Below are positions 1-12,405 of a DNA stretch of 64,000 bases, piece after piece (positions within the stretch are counted from its first letter, which is position 1; each line of letters begins with the position of its first letter). The notes under the pieces were generated by a model. The model did not search any database, had not been told where the DNA came from, and saw only the letters and a program-made list of their open reading frames with translations. A program made the position numbers and the translations under genes. Source of the stretch: Leucogyrophana mollusca (taxonomy: Eukaryota > Basidiomycota > Agaricomycetes > Boletales); NCBI GenBank assembly GCA_021014945.1, contig MU266343.1:62001-126000 (forward strand), written 5' to 3'.

Positions 1-360
1 AGTTAGGTTGTATATGTAACATTTAACTAAAAATCTCAGTGATTCATGTTGCACAACTCGGAAGTACATATTTTGGTACACTTATCCTCTCGACTTAGTC
101 GAGAAACGTTGACTTGCGTCTGCTTTCCCAGTGCGTTGGTTGGGTAGTTGGGCGTCTAGGCGTTGGCCTTGTATCGGATGCCCACAGGGGCGCGGATGCA
201 TAGGGATGGAGAATAGACCCGTGTAAGTACAGCCTGGCACGATCGCATTGGCTCGTGGGTGCGATGCACGTGACTGATCTTCGATCGCTAATCGTTCCAA
301 CCTGACCCTGAGGCCTGATATGGAGCAACCCGCCAACAGTATTTTGTTGAGTGCACGACC
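1..360. other. Left-edge intergenic sequence upstream of DUS3
   Basis: No reading frame here resembles a known family. The stretch ends directly at the DUS3 start codon at 361, so its right part should hold the DUS3 promoter and 5' leader. I saw no clear TATA box, tRNA or repeat. Confidence 0.5.
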
Positions 361-3055
361 ATGTCCACAGACTCCACACTCCCCGCTGGGACTGCGCCAG
401 TAAAACCAGAGTACTTCGTTTTTTCTTCTTGAGTATATTGAGGAAAGAGTTCAAATGTCCTTCTGCTTGCCATAGGTTCCTATTATCCTCGGCTCTTCGC
501 CCTGTCGTCGACGACGACGCAGCAGAGGGATCCACATCACATGCCGGAGGCATCTCAAGGCCAATTCATGACCAGGCAGATACCCGTTCAAGTGGGCCCA
601 GCCGCAAGAAGATGTCCAGAGAGCAGAAGAAAGCTCAGCGTGGGGCGAATAAAGGGAGGCGATTTGGTAAAGTTAGAGATGAGCTTGAGCTCTGCTGGAG
701 AGTCGCCAAAGGCTCAGTTTGTGAACTTGGTTCGGAGTGCGTTTCGCGCCGGCCCTCTTTTTGAAAGCCTGACCCTGATGTCCCATATTCAGGTGCCGCT
801 TTACGCACGATGTCGAAGCGTACATCGCTGCCAAACCGAGAGATATTCGCCTTCCATCTCTCTCCAATCTTACAAACTCCCCTCCGTTTGTCGAACTTGG
901 ACAAGCGAGCGAGGGGACGGCGGACGGAGATCAGACCTGCCTCGATCCCAATACCACTTGCGTCTGCTTTGAAGAAGCTGGGGATTGTCGGCTCGGCCTT
1001 AAATGTCGATTCCTGGGAGCCCATGCTTCACGGGATGAAACTGGTGCAATCACGTTGGTCGTGGACGAGCAACGGAAAGCGAGGTTAGGGCTGACGTCAA
1101 CAGAAATGAACTATGTCAGCCAAGAGACTCTGAAGCTCCTACGGACTCGGAAGGTTGGCTGTTCGTCGCTGTTCCGGGTTTTTCAGTATCTCAGCCGATC
1201 TGCGGTAGTTCCCTCGGCCTATCACTGACGCATACATGAAAGAGCTGGAGGCGGCCAATAACGATCACAAAGACGACGACGCGGAGCCTGCGGCACCTGA
1301 TATTGCTCAGACAGAAGAAACATCGTTCGGTAGCCCAGATGACGATTCTGAAAAAACCATTATGACGCGGACGGGTGACTTGTCTACTCAAATTGATACA
1401 CCTGATGTTCCAGCGCGTTTTGTAGAGAAAAATAGGCTGCACTGGGCAGGCAAAACATGTGCGTTTCGAATTCTGAATTCACGCTATCTTTCTCACGGGC
1501 TGCACCCTCTCCTGAAGACCTCGCGCCTCTCACAACAGTCGGAAATCTGGTATAATACTCCATCAATAGCTCAAATATTCGACTTACAAATGCTGCAGCC
1601 TTTCCGCCGACTTTGCGTATCCCTTGGTGCCGATATTACATGTGGTGAAAGTGAGTGGCCTTGAATCTTGCCATTATGCTGTCTGATTTCACCCTCCAAA
1701 AGTGGGCCTCGCGACATCATTCCTATCAGCGTCACGCGAAGAATGGTCCCTCGTCCGCCGTCACCCATCGGAGACCATCTTCGGCGTCCAACTCGCCGGA
1801 AACAAACCCTCAACAATGGTTGCCACCGCCGAAATCCTCGGCAAAGAATTCGCAGGGAGCATCGACTTTGTTGATATTAACTGTGGATGTCCGATCGACT
1901 TGGTGTTCCGCACAGGGAGCGGTTCAGCCTGTGCGTCATTTCATCCAGTGAAAGCACTGCGATTGACGAGCCTGGGTGCAGTACTTGACGCGCCAGCAAA
2001 GCTGGGAAAGATTATTGTCGGGATGAACAGAGCACTGGGCGAAATCCCCGTGACCGTCAAACTCCGTACAGGCGTCAAAGACGGACGGAATACCTCGCAC
2101 AAGCTCATGCCACGGATTGCATCCGAATGGAAGGTTGGGTGTATGACCGTAAGGATCGAGATTCACCCGATGAGTATCTGTGGAATGACTTATTACTACA
2201 GCTGCATGGCCGCACCAGGCAACAACGCTACACTAAGCTAGCGGACTGGGGTTACATCAAGCAGTGTGTTGATGCCGTTCGCGCTCGCGAGGCGGATGAA
2301 GGGCGTACGTGTATTTTCTTGCTTGCGCGGGGCGTATAACGTTCGTTTTTGTGTGGGGTACTAATGGAGTATACGATATCATAGTATCCCCGATACCAAT
2401 CTTTGGCGGCGGAGATTGTTTTTCTTCGGAAGATTATTGGAACGATGTAGAGACTACGGGAGTGGACGGTGTGATGATCGGGAGGGGCGCACTGATCAAG
2501 CCCTGGATCTTCACTGAGGTCAAGGAGAGGAGGGAGTGGGACATCAGCTCGAGAGAGCGGCTGGACCTGATCGGCAAGGTCCGCATTCTTTGTTGTCGGT
2601 ATTAACCCCTCTCCTTACCCGTGCCTTCGCACAACAGTATGCCGAGTTCGGATTGAGGTCAGTGCAGATTATCTCTTCCTTGCATGAGTATAAAAATAGG
2701 CTTGGACAGTCATTTCGGGACGGATACAGCCGGCGTAAACACAACGCGACGGTACCTTTGCGAAGCCCTCTCTTTTCAACACCGCTATTTGCCTATCGGG
2801 TTGCTCGAACGCCTTCCAGGGCGAATAAATGACCGTTCTCCGGCGTTCAGAGGTAGGGATGAATTAGGTGCGTGGTATGGTTGTCGTTTGGAGAGTGGAT
2901 TTTAATTTAGGGCAACAGAAACTTTGTTAGCGAGCACGGATAGCCGGGACTGGGTCAGGATTTCAGAAATGTTCCTCGGACCTGCACCTGAGTCGTTTAT
3001 ATTCACGCCGAAACATAAAAGTAATGCCTATGGCGGCGAGGAAGGCCAGGGATAG
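361..3055 (+). CDS. DUS3: tRNA-dihydrouridine(47) synthase, Dus3 family
   Basis: Reduces a uridine (position 47 in yeast Dus3) to dihydrouridine in tRNA with FMN and NAD(P)H. Thirteen exons: 361-410, 476-736, 793-1153, 1209-1458, 1518-1549, 1599-1650, 1703-1930, 1982-2148, 2202-2304, 2385-2578, 2638-2657, 2710-2867, 2919-3055. They total 2013 nt (670 aa), in frame throughout with GT..AG introns. Seen: a CCCH finger ([20 protein letters not shown]), a second Cys-rich finger, then the Dus TIM barrel with [10 protein letters not shown] (catalytic Cys), [19 protein letters not shown] and [11 protein letters not shown]. The C-terminus [12 protein letters not shown] resembles what I recall of Dus3 tails. 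An uninterrupted reading shows stops, so it looks broken until the introns are removed; I see no lesion. The ATG at 361 gives the expected short N-terminal lead. Exon 11 is only 20 nt. Confidence 0.93.
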
Positions 3056-3228
3056 GGGGACAAAAGAAGTGTATGAGCCCATGTACATGAAATCTGTTGT
3101 ATTTTTGAATGCATGCTGTACCCCTGGGTGCTACATGCGTACCCTGTGGTCTGCCGTTCTGTCGGGGTTGAGTGGAGTGACTCTTGTTGTGATCGATGAC
3201 CATATGTCCAACGCCCAACGTGTATCAT

Positions 3229-4623
3229 TCAAGACCGTCTCACACACATCCGTTCGGCCTCGTCGCTTCTATCCCTCCTTCGCTCATTTTCAACCCTTAT
3301 CTGGCTCTCCACCTGGCCAAGCTCAGTCCGCTGCACATCGCTACCCAGCTCTCTCTTCCATTTCTCCGGGTGTTTCAGCTTCATGCCACGCCTCATCTTC
3401 GCTATAGCAACATACCCCACCTCTCCCGGGGCCCTCACAGCCCGGTCCAGTATTCTCTGCTGCGCCGTCATCGTCTCTAACACATGTGCTGGCGGACCAG
3501 TTCGTCGACGTTTGATAGTTGAAGTTAGAACCTCTCCCCGTGCCTCACGTTCGCGCTCACGCGTCTTGTTGAGGATTTTATCGCGGCGAGCTTGCTTTCC
3601 GGCTCGCAGTAGATTGGTGGGATACGGTGATCGTTCACGGGCCGTGTCGCGCATGAAGGTATCGTGGATAGCACGTTGGCGTTGACGGATGGGCTGTTCT
3701 GTCTCAAGATGGTCAGCTAACTAGCGTGCTTGAATCGCACGCTATGGTGAATGTAGGAGTAGACATAAACACGTGCCCCACTCATTCAAGGCGCCGGAGT
3801 ACACACGGTCCCGTCCGCCCACCAGCGCTGCCTCGAACATGCTCTCGTGCCTCAAGTCGTCTGTCCAGCTCTGCAGTCGTTCCTTTATATCATACCGCCG
3901 AGCACGCGCAGTTCGTCGCTTGAATATCATGGCGGAGATGGCTTTCGGCTGCGGAGAAAGGCGAGGGAGAAGTGTGTTATAGAGCGTGGGCCGAATGAAT
4001 GAGCCCTTGAAGATGGGGCGGTGGAGGAGCTTGTCCTGCCATTCCTGAATGAGATATGGGGCGGGATAGAACCAGTTAGTGCCTGCAAGCTTGGGGGGTG
4101 TTGCCTTACGACTTACGAATGCATCGCGAATGCGGAGCTTCCACTCTTCTTTGTCGCGTTTAGCACCGATCATCCTGTCATACCTGGTGAGGACAGCATT
4201 GAGCTTCGAGTCGCCTTCCTTTGCCTTCAGAAAGATGTCCAGCCACTGCAGCGCACGCATGTAAGGGGATACGTAGGAAGTTTGCATGACATCTCAACGC
4301 ACTTTGTGTCCCATAGCAAGCTGCTCTTGGGCGGCCTGTGCGTTGGTCGTGCGTCTGTTCATCCGGAACAGCATACGGACACGGAATTTAGTCTAGACCC
4401 GCGCGTCAGAGTTGGACTAGCCCTCTAGCTCCTGACTTAACCTCACGTTCTCGCTCAAGGCATGCCTCAAGAGTCCGCGGTATAAGGACCAGAGGGTTGG
4501 GATGCGGTGTGCTGCGAGGACATAGAAGGGAGTTTTGGGACGGGTGCGTTTCAACGGGGTTATGAGATGGGCGATTCGAGCACGGTGTATCAGTGACTTG
4601 GTAGATGGGAGAGGAATTGTCAT
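3229..4623 (-). CDS. Cup1-like LYR-motif protein
   Basis: Likely a mitochondrial LYR-family protein of the fungal Cup1-like group; LYR proteins generally bind the acyl carrier protein and help in Fe-S cluster or respiratory complex assembly. Exons on the minus strand: 4623-4447, 4392-4303, 4245-3807, 3716-3229, totalling 1194 nt (397 aa) in frame. The first exon carries TLWSLYRGLLRHAL, the hallmark Leu-Tyr-Arg motif followed by a helix. Later exons give WLDIFLKAKEGD and LLPRLSPQPKAISAMIF, conserved in the Cup1-like family, and a highly basic C-terminal third. The intron at 3717-3806 is the least certain: I chose it because it alone keeps both flanking exons in one frame. The gene is convergent with DUS3, 173 bp away. 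The exact molecular role is unknown. Confidence 0.78.
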
Positions 4624-4810
4624 GAAGAAAACACGTAGAACGGAGCCCTGCCGCTATGGTGAGAAAGGCGATTAATTTATCGTGCCGTCGTGCATCAAGC
4701 TTCAGGCAGGCTCGTGTTGTGTAAAATCCAGAGTATGTTAATGCCGTTGCAGCCATGTATAAAGTACGTTGGTTAGATGAAAGCAAAATAAAAATAGCTA
4801 TCCATAAAAC

Positions 4811-6445
4811 TTAGTACTTCTTTGAGAACTCCTCGTGGAACTTCTCCAGCTTGCCCACATACTCATCGACACCAGGGCAAAGGCATGTCAGACGGTAGTG
4901 GTACTCCCCTTCCTTCTGCCCGAACCCGGACCCGGGCACTACACAGATTCCCGTAGCATCAAGCAAGGCTAATGCGTAGAACGCGTCTGGCTCTTTTCCA
5001 GCCTCTTTCGCAGCGGCGATCGCCTTGTCCGAAAGCTCGATCTTCGGATAGAGGTAAAGTGCGCCTGGAGAGTCAACGCAGGAGACCCCAGGTAGCTTGT
5101 TCAGTCGTTCCGCCATGAGTCCGCTCCGTGACGCGAGGGCCTTGTGAATCGTATCCGTCTCTTCTTTCCAAAGCGGATAGCTCTCATCCCCAACCTTTGG
5201 CGGCCGCACCATGCAGTCAACACCGATTTGACCTGCGAGCGGTGGGCACAGTCCAACGCTGACCATCTTGTACATCATCGCGATCACCTCGTCGCTGATG
5301 TTCACACACTCGAAGTAGCCACCTCGCCTTCCACATTCACCCGATACACCTTTCGAGATGGAGTGGAAGGAGACGAGGGGGATTGGCGAGTCGAGTTTGC
5401 GTACTACCTTCTTGAACGATGTGAATGGGTGTGTTTCTGCACGATGCAGGTTCGTTTGGTAGACTTCATCCGCAAGGAGGACGAGGGAGTGCTTCTCGCA
5501 TAGCCGAACAACCTTTTCTTGCGTGTGCTCGTCGAGGAGCGCGCCAGTGGGGTTGCCTGGGTTGATGATAACGAGACCCTTGGGCGAGATGCCGTCCTTC
5601 GCAGCAGTTTCTAGTGCAGCTTCAATCTCGCCAATAGCCGTCGACCAGTCGGATGCTTCGTCAAGGTGGTACGGCAGGGCAGCACCGGAGTGCTGCGCTA
5701 AGGTAGCTGTGTAGAGCGGGTATTGCGGGATGGGGATCAGAATGCCCGTCTTGTAAGGCGTAGATATAAGCATGGATATGAGGAGCGAGACACCATAAGA
5801 TGCGCCGCCTGTCAGGAAGATGTGTGCAGGATTTGAGGGGTATCCATCCCGTTCTGAGGGGCAGGTGAGTGTCCGTGTGAGGTAAAGGCGAGGAATTACT
5901 TACCAGCAATGAAGTTGGCAACGCTCTTTCGGATCAGAGGGACACCCTGGCTATGCGAGTACGCTCCAACGGACCCGATCTCTTCGTACAGCTCAGTTGC
6001 ACGGGCGATAACATCTTTCGGGAACACGTCGGGGGCGAGACGCCTGAGATCAGGCCACTCCATAAGAGCAGCAACCTTAAACGAGCGCAATGAGATGTCA
6101 ATGAACCTCCCGACATTTCCCGAATGCGAATGCACGAACCTGCCTGACGAACGTGATAGGTGGCTGGTCAAGACCCTTTTGCTGTGGATTCCCGATGTTC
6201 GTCGAGATGACCCGATCGAAAGGCAGGCCACTGGCCTGTCCATTCTCCTGGAGATTTACACGGTGCTCCTCCGCTTTGATAGCAAGTTCGCCTCGCACAG
6301 CGTACTGCACATTCAAAATAGCGGGATTGAGCGAGTCGACAGTGAGCGGACGCATGCTGGCAAAATTTGAGCGTGGAAGGAGGCGAAGGTGCGAGTGCGT
6401 GGATGATACGGATCGCGTCGAGATTCTGATCATCGATGCGAGCAT
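4811..6445 (-). CDS. Alanine aminotransferase (PLP-dependent)
   Basis: Interconverts alanine plus 2-oxoglutarate with pyruvate plus glutamate. The start is at 6445 and the stop at 4811. Introns lie near 6135-6070 and 5905-5850; the last exon (below about 5850) holds most of the catalytic domain. Visible fold-type I motifs: VISTNIGNPQQ, VGAYSHSQGVPLIR, FLTGGASYGVSLL, IINPGNPTGALL, LADEVYQTN, and the PLP-lysine segment SFHSISKGVSGECGRRGG. The C-terminal part has GICVVPGSGFGQ and YHYRLT. The first 30 residues are rich in Arg and Ser without acidic residues, like a mitochondrial presequence, and an in-frame Met31 (MRPLTVDS) precedes the conserved core. Dual mitochondrial and cytosolic products are therefore possible (inference). 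Confidence 0.92.
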
Positions 6446-7211
6446 AAAAAGTCAGCTGAGACCCCCCGCGCACTAGTAGTATTTGCTATTTGGACTTGAA
6501 GGTACTCTCAGTTTTATATCCACCTGCCTTACGGAAAACACCTGAAAAATCAGGACAAGTGACCACGCAGAATCCTAGTCCCAACGTTGAAACTGCCAGT
6601 CCTGACAAACGGGGGCCCTACGGAAATCCACAGGAAGAGAACGGACGAATGGTTGAGGTTGGATTTGAGGGAAGGGATTGAGAGGTAAAAATGCCACTCC
6701 TTTTGGCGCGTATTTTACGCGATTGGGCACGAAATGTGTGCTTAAACTTCCGGATTTTGTACCAATCGGCATGTCCCATGGCCGCCAGCTGCGTCCCGCC
6801 AGGTCCCACCACAGCTGTGTCCACTGGCAATTCAACGTCTAGGGTGCATGAATTCCGAAGACTTGGTAAGTTTGCTCACATCCCCCTAAGGCTCGTTGGA
6901 TACTAGAAATACAAGGGGATCCATTGGTCGGTGAAGTTAAATGGTTCCGACGTTACGCTTCGGCTTAAGGGGCTACAGTGTGCTACGACTGCACGAGACA
7001 ATCGTTCGAGTTGCCAGCAAAATTGGCGCTAATGTGAAGGTGTAATTGGACGCAAGGGAGACCCCTCCTTTGAGCTTTAAGTGGGGGTTCAGAATTTAAA
7101 TCCAAAACAGGAACGGTCACGAGCACGAAGCGTCCGGCAAGTACCGCCTGCCAGATTTTTTTGAGACAGATCGAGGTGGTAGATCCTAAGCAGCTTGTGC
7201 TCGCCGGAACT
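6446..7211. other. Intergenic region between divergent ALT and RRP9 genes
   Basis: About 770 bp between two diverging start codons; it should contain both promoters. Short open frames exist on both strands but none has recognisable motifs. No repeat or RNA gene seen. Confidence 0.5.
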
Positions 7212-9273
7212 ATGCCAGACTCTTTCTTTACATCCACGAAGACCAGGAAACGCAAGCGTACGGTAGAGCCAGGGCAGGGCGGCGCGAAGAAGTTTCTGCG
7301 CAAGGGCGCAGGTGGTCGAGAGTCATTCAAAGGCGCTGCACCAATCGCGAAGTCACAGGGAAGGAACCAGGGGAAGAACACGAAGAAGAGAGATGTGGAC
7401 GAGGAACTGGACTCAGACAAGACGGACAATGATGAGGGCGGTATCGATGACATCGATTTGCGCGCGGATATGGGACCTGAATCCAGCGGCGATGAGGATG
7501 AGGAGGAGACCCCTGCAGAGAAGAGGTTGAGGCTGGCGAAGATGTACATCGAGAGTGTGAAAGAGGGGTTGGGTGAGTGCCTTAATTCTTTTCTTTTGCA
7601 ACAATGTAAATTACACATGCTAATATGACCCAGCGGAAGGAGAATTCGATGCTGCAGAGATTGACCGCGAGTTAATCTCAGCACGGCTCAAGCAGGACGT
7701 GCTAGAACACTCTGGCAAGGTCCACTTATTCGTGGCTGACTCGGTAAATCATCAGCATTGTATCCAATGACGTACACCTCATCCTTGAATCTTTGATAGT
7801 ACGATTTCTCTTCGACTTCGATATTACGCTGTCGCGGCCATCGATTCTCGGTCACATCTGCCGTTGCGTCTGAGGATGCGAGATGGCTCTTTACGGCTGG
7901 GAAAGAGGGCACTATCAATAAGTGGGACCTCTACTCTGGTCGTAAGATGGCTACGTTCCACAAAAAACGACCCGAGCCGAAAGGTAAAGGGAAAGAAAAG
8001 GCCACGAGTCACGACATCGAAGGCCACACAGACGAGTTACTAGCGGTCGCTGTAAGCAGCGATGGGAAATTTCTTGCCAGTGGTGGGAAGGACAGGAAGG
8101 TTGGGATCTGGGACGTGGAGAAAGAGGAGTGGGTGAAGGGATTTTGGGCTCACAAGGACTGGGTATCTGTGCGTAGCCTCCCGCGCCGTCAATACTGCTC
8201 TCGAGCATCTGTCATCATCGCTAATATTTTCCCTTTTCAGAGCCTCGTATTTCGCAAAGGGTCACAACAGCTATACACAGGATCCTTCGACCGCACCGTC
8301 AAGTTATTTGACTTATCAGTAATGGGTTATGTCGAGACGCTCTTTGGGCATCAGGATACAATATTCTCAATAGATGCGCTTCGCGGTGAGTTTGCTGTTA
8401 CCGCTGGTGCTCGGGACAAAACTGTGCGGTATTGGAAGATTGCGGATGAGAGTCAGCTTGTGTTTCGCGGGGGCGGGAAGAGCGCGATTAGGGAGCTGTT
8501 GGAAGGAGGGGCATTTCAGGGGCACGAGGACGAGGGTGCGATGGAGGTTGACGGCACGAAATATGGCCGGGAGAAGGACAAGGAGACGGAGAAGGCAAAG
8601 CGGTTTGTGGAGGGGAGTATCGAATGTGTCGCGATGATTGATGAGACAACATTCGTCAGTGGGGGCGATACCGGGTACATATGTCACTCCCAATACCTTC
8701 TCTTTGTGCCAACTAACCAAACACTGTCCAGCTCAATATGTCTATGGAACACGCAGAAGAAAAAGCCTGTGTTTACGCAGGCGCTATGTCATGGGTTTCA
8801 CGAAGTACAGTCGTCCACCGAAGGACTCGTGCAAACGCCGAGGTGGATCACAACTATCGCGTCTTTGCGGTATTCTGACTTATTTGCGTCTGGTGCGTTA
8901 CCCAAAGTTGTCCCTGGTCTTGACGGCTGACCTATCTGAAGGCTCATGGGAGGGTGACGTGCGGATATGGAAGATCGATTCAAAACTCAAGTCATTCGCC
9001 CTTATTGGGACGATACCCGCCCCTGGCGTTGTCAACTCTCTGCAAATCATACCTATACCCAAAGGCATCTTGGACGACGCCCCATGGGCCAAGGTGACCT
9101 CAAAAGATGCTGCACCGGGTGGTTCGTCACACTTCCCCACCACCAAAAGTAGTTCCATCTTGGTGGTGGCAGGATTGGGTCAGGAGCATCGACTGGGCAG
9201 ATGGCTGTGTGTGAAAGGGGATGGGATTGTCAATGGGACGATGGTGGTCAAGGTGCACCCTCGGACAGAGTAG
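7212..9273 (+). CDS. RRP9: U3 snoRNP WD40 protein Rrp9 (U3-55K)
   Basis: Binds the U3 snoRNA box B/C region and acts in SSU processome assembly for 18S rRNA maturation in the nucleolus. Exons 7212-7572, 7634-7743, 7800-8168, 8241-8674, 8732-8892, 8942-9273 sum to 1767 nt (588 aa) in frame. The N-terminus is a basic then acidic low-complexity tail (KTRKRKRT, DEDEEETPAEKRLRLAKMYI) with the Rrp9-type segment IDRELISARLKQDVLEHSGK. WD40 blades follow: LFTAGKEGTINKWD, FLASGGKDRKVGIWD, LYTGSFDRTVKLFD, AVTAGARDKTVRYWK, FVSGGDTGSICLWN, FASGSWEGDVRIWK. The C-terminus VAGLGQEHRLGRW matches the conserved end of the family. An acidic insert (residues about 300-340) separates two blades. No lesion. Confidence 0.93.
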
Positions 9274-10391
9274 TTTTTGGCCCCGACGCAGTTGGTGTTT
9301 GTGAAGACTGGCCTAGTGCCCCTGAAATCATGGTACACTATCATGAGGTCTAAGTTTCAAGCAACCCGGCACCGTAACGGCACGATACCCTCAAAGTTTT
9401 TATGTAACTTATTTTCGGAGCCGCATCAGACAGTCATGGCGGACGGTTGCGCCGCCATTCGTTTCACTCCCGCCGTAGATCGCTTTTGTCGTCTTCAGCC
9501 GCTGCTGATTTGCAATACCTCAGACAATGTGCCGCCCAAGTACGCGGACCGAATAACCGTGTCCTACTAGAGTAGCCGTACTTCACATCTGTTTCAGCCA
9601 CCATGAGCTGCGTGCGCAACGACCTGACTAGCGTGGCACTGTTTAAATACCAAGGTATGTATGTGTGGTTCAAGAAGACTGTGCCCTGATGTCCACAAGT
9701 GACAGGTTTACTTGCTGAACAGGTCCGATCGACCGACTTGGCATCTTCTGGTGCAAAGAGCTCGCTCGTTGACATCCTTCGGTCGAGCGACGGACCCTCT
9801 TGCTCAGCGCCCCATCGATGGGCCCGCGATAAGGGACACTGGGTTTAACTGTACGCCGTAAAGCTGCCGCTGCCGCTGGCGTCGCTGTCGCGTTTGAAGA
9901 TACCCCCCTTACTGGATCTGCTCGAAAGGAATTTTGGGCTGTTTCTGTGCTCGTCAGCTTCAGCCGGGCAGGGTTTAACCTCACACCGGAGCGAAGCTCA
10001 GTCACCGGGTGGTCACAGATAACCCACTGCAGCCGATGCGTCGGTCCCTGCGCCGCTACACTCCCTGCGCCATTACGTCGAGCACAAGGGCTTACCTGAC
10101 TTCGCCGTCGCTTGGCGCCACTAACGACTATGTGCGGGCGACCTGCAACCCCTACTCAAGAACGTCCCAGTGACTTAGCTTCTTCTGCAACTGAGTGTGT
10201 TAATCTCGTGCTCGCGAGTCCACCGATGTCCACACACAACCAATTAAGACCGGTTCCTGTGGCTACACAAAGCGTAAATGTATAACCTTCAATAAAATGG
10301 AGGCGTCGCTGTTACCAGCTGGTGGCCCCCTTTTTGAGCCCAACAAGAAGCCGGGCGTTTGCCAAGCAAGATTTAAAGGGACGGAGGATGT
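9274..10391. other. Intergenic region between RRP9 and P450
   Basis: About 1.1 kb with only short uninformative frames on both strands, the longest a minus-strand frame near 9670-10005 with no family resemblance. The right part should hold the P450 promoter. Nothing else recognised. Confidence 0.45.
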
Positions 10392-12003
10392 GTGCAGCTT
10401 TTCAAAACACACTGCCCGATGCCAAGCATGCCCGTAGATCTCCCCGAAAACCTCGCTCTCTGCGCCGCTGGTGCTGGATTTCTTCTTCTGTGGGGCCTCT
10501 TCCGCTTGTTGGCAGTCCCAGCCCACCTTCGTCACCTTCCCGTGGTCCCCATCATCCCATTGATCCGCAGTTATGTTTCTCGCGAGCCCGACGATGTTCG
10601 CATTCGGCGACTCATCCTTCCTTTTGCTAATCAGCAATCGGAGGGGATGGTGGTCGTTTGGGCTATGGGCACTTGGATGATCCATATAATCGATCCCAAG
10701 GTGTGTATATCCCCTTTCTCAGCAATCGTGATGGTCATCTTAGCTTTCAGCTCTGTGCCCAAGTGGTTGGTAGCACCACCGCCTTCAAGAAGTCGGTCCC
10801 GGGGGAGGGGTCGATGTTTTGGCGTTTTGTTGGCGCGTCCAACATCGTGATGGCAAACGGAGAACAGTGGAAAAAGCAATCGCAGATTTTACGCCAAGCT
10901 TTCAACGCCCCTATCCCTATCGACCTGTTCACATCCCTCGCCAGAAATGCTTTCGAAGTCATGGAAGCAGCTGGTACCGGTACGCGGGTAGTCCGGTGGT
11001 GTGACCTGGCGCAGCGATTTGCATTAGACGCTGTCGGGACATCCATCGTCGGGTTCAACTATGACGCCATTCGCACCGATTCCCCCTTTGTCAAGGATTA
11101 CAACTCGTTCATGCACAACGTTGCTTCTCCCCTCTATCTCGCCTTTCCTCTGCTCGAACGAATATTCCCGAGGCCAAATGTAGTTTCCCAGATGGAGAAC
11201 CTTATCTCCGGTTTTGAGAGGGATTTGGAAGCTAAACGTGCCAACCCTGGCGATGGTGATATCATGACATTCATGGTCAAGCACCCCGACATCTCGGCGA
11301 AAGAACTTCGGGACAATATGGCAACACTGTTTATCGCTGGCCACGTGCGTTGTTCCTTCTCATCATTCTTGATGATGCATTAATCAGCATGGTTCAGGAC
11401 ACGACTTCCGGGGCGATCGCTTCTTTAGTCTATTTTCTAGCTGTCAACCAGCACATGCAACATCGCGTCCGGGAAGAAGTCCTTAGCACCCTCGGCCCTA
11501 CCGCGGATCCATCCCTGTCCACTTTGAGCCCCCAGTCTCTACCTTACCTCAACGCTTGTATTCGCGAAGTTCTTCGCATCAACCCACCCGCATCCTATAT
11601 TACCCCCCGCATTTCGTCAGAGGGCGTCACTCTCGGGAAATACTACGTCCCTGCTGGCACGCTACTGATCTGTAACATATTTGCAGTGCACCACAGTGAC
11701 GCTGTCTGGGGTGATCCGGATATTTTCAGACCCGAGAGATTTCTGGACGATGAGAACAAAGCTGGAGCGCGGGCGAAGGTGCCACTGATTCCGTTCTCAA
11801 GCGGCCCGCGTCAATGCCCTGCACAGAATTTCGCGATGTACGAGATGCGCGCTCTGGCCGCAATGTTATTGAGGGAGTATGATTGGGTACTTCCCGAATC
11901 CTCCATTCATGCCGATGGGGTCAAGAATGCATTTTCGCCATTTGCATTAACTCTACCATATGATCTTGATGTCGAGTTCCACAAACGTACCCCTGTTGCC
12001 TAG
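10392..12003 (+). CDS. Cytochrome P450 monooxygenase, complete
   Basis: Haem-thiolate monooxygenase, probably anchored in the ER. Exons 10392-10700, 10751-11344 and 11398-12003 sum to 1509 nt (502 aa). An N-terminal hydrophobic anchor (about residues 20-37, with CAAGAGFLLLWGLFRLL) precedes the catalytic domain. Seen in order: helix C NGEQWKKQSQILRQAF, helix I oxygen-binding AGHDTTSGA (split by intron 2), helix K EVLR, PERF-region FRPERFLDD, and the haem loop FSSGPRQCPAQNFA with the axial Cys. The usual Gly two residues after the Cys is Ala here. An in-frame Met at 10422 is an alternative start. Substrate is unknown; nearby hydrolases and an ABC pump are suggestive but there is no biosynthetic core gene. 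Confidence 0.92.
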
Positions 12004-12405
12004 TGGTCACCGAGGGATGCAAGCTATCCCCCCTCCCATCATCATTAATGCGCCTTCGGTCGCTCTGTTTCACTATAATTATGCCAGCTGATTTTTGGAC
12101 CGATCTTGCTACAAATTCTCTCCCTTCTCCCCTTGATATATTATCACCATATAGATGCTGCGACAGCCCTATTTTTTGGGGGGATATACACGCGTTTATT
12201 ACATCTGCTACAGTATCATTATTGATTTTTGTGGTTTAAGATAGGTGTCTCGGCGCGTGTCAATATAGCAATAGAGGCTGGTGTACCAGCATATAGAAGG
12301 TGGAGGAGGATGGAGGTTGCGTGGACTCCCTTCAGCAGATGAACGAGTTATGCGGACCGAGGGTGAGCAGGTCTGTGGGGTGTGGGCCTAGTCTATACCT
12401 GCCCG
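12004..12405. other. Intergenic region between convergent P450 and DUF6534 genes
   Basis: About 400 bp between two 3' ends. AT-rich stretches at 12070-12300 probably hold both terminators. No gene seen. Confidence 0.45.

Noticed and set aside
361..3055. DUS3 as a frameshifted pseudogene
   Set aside because: All apparent stops and frame changes fall in GT..AG introns; the 13 joined exons give a continuous 670-residue protein with intact motifs.
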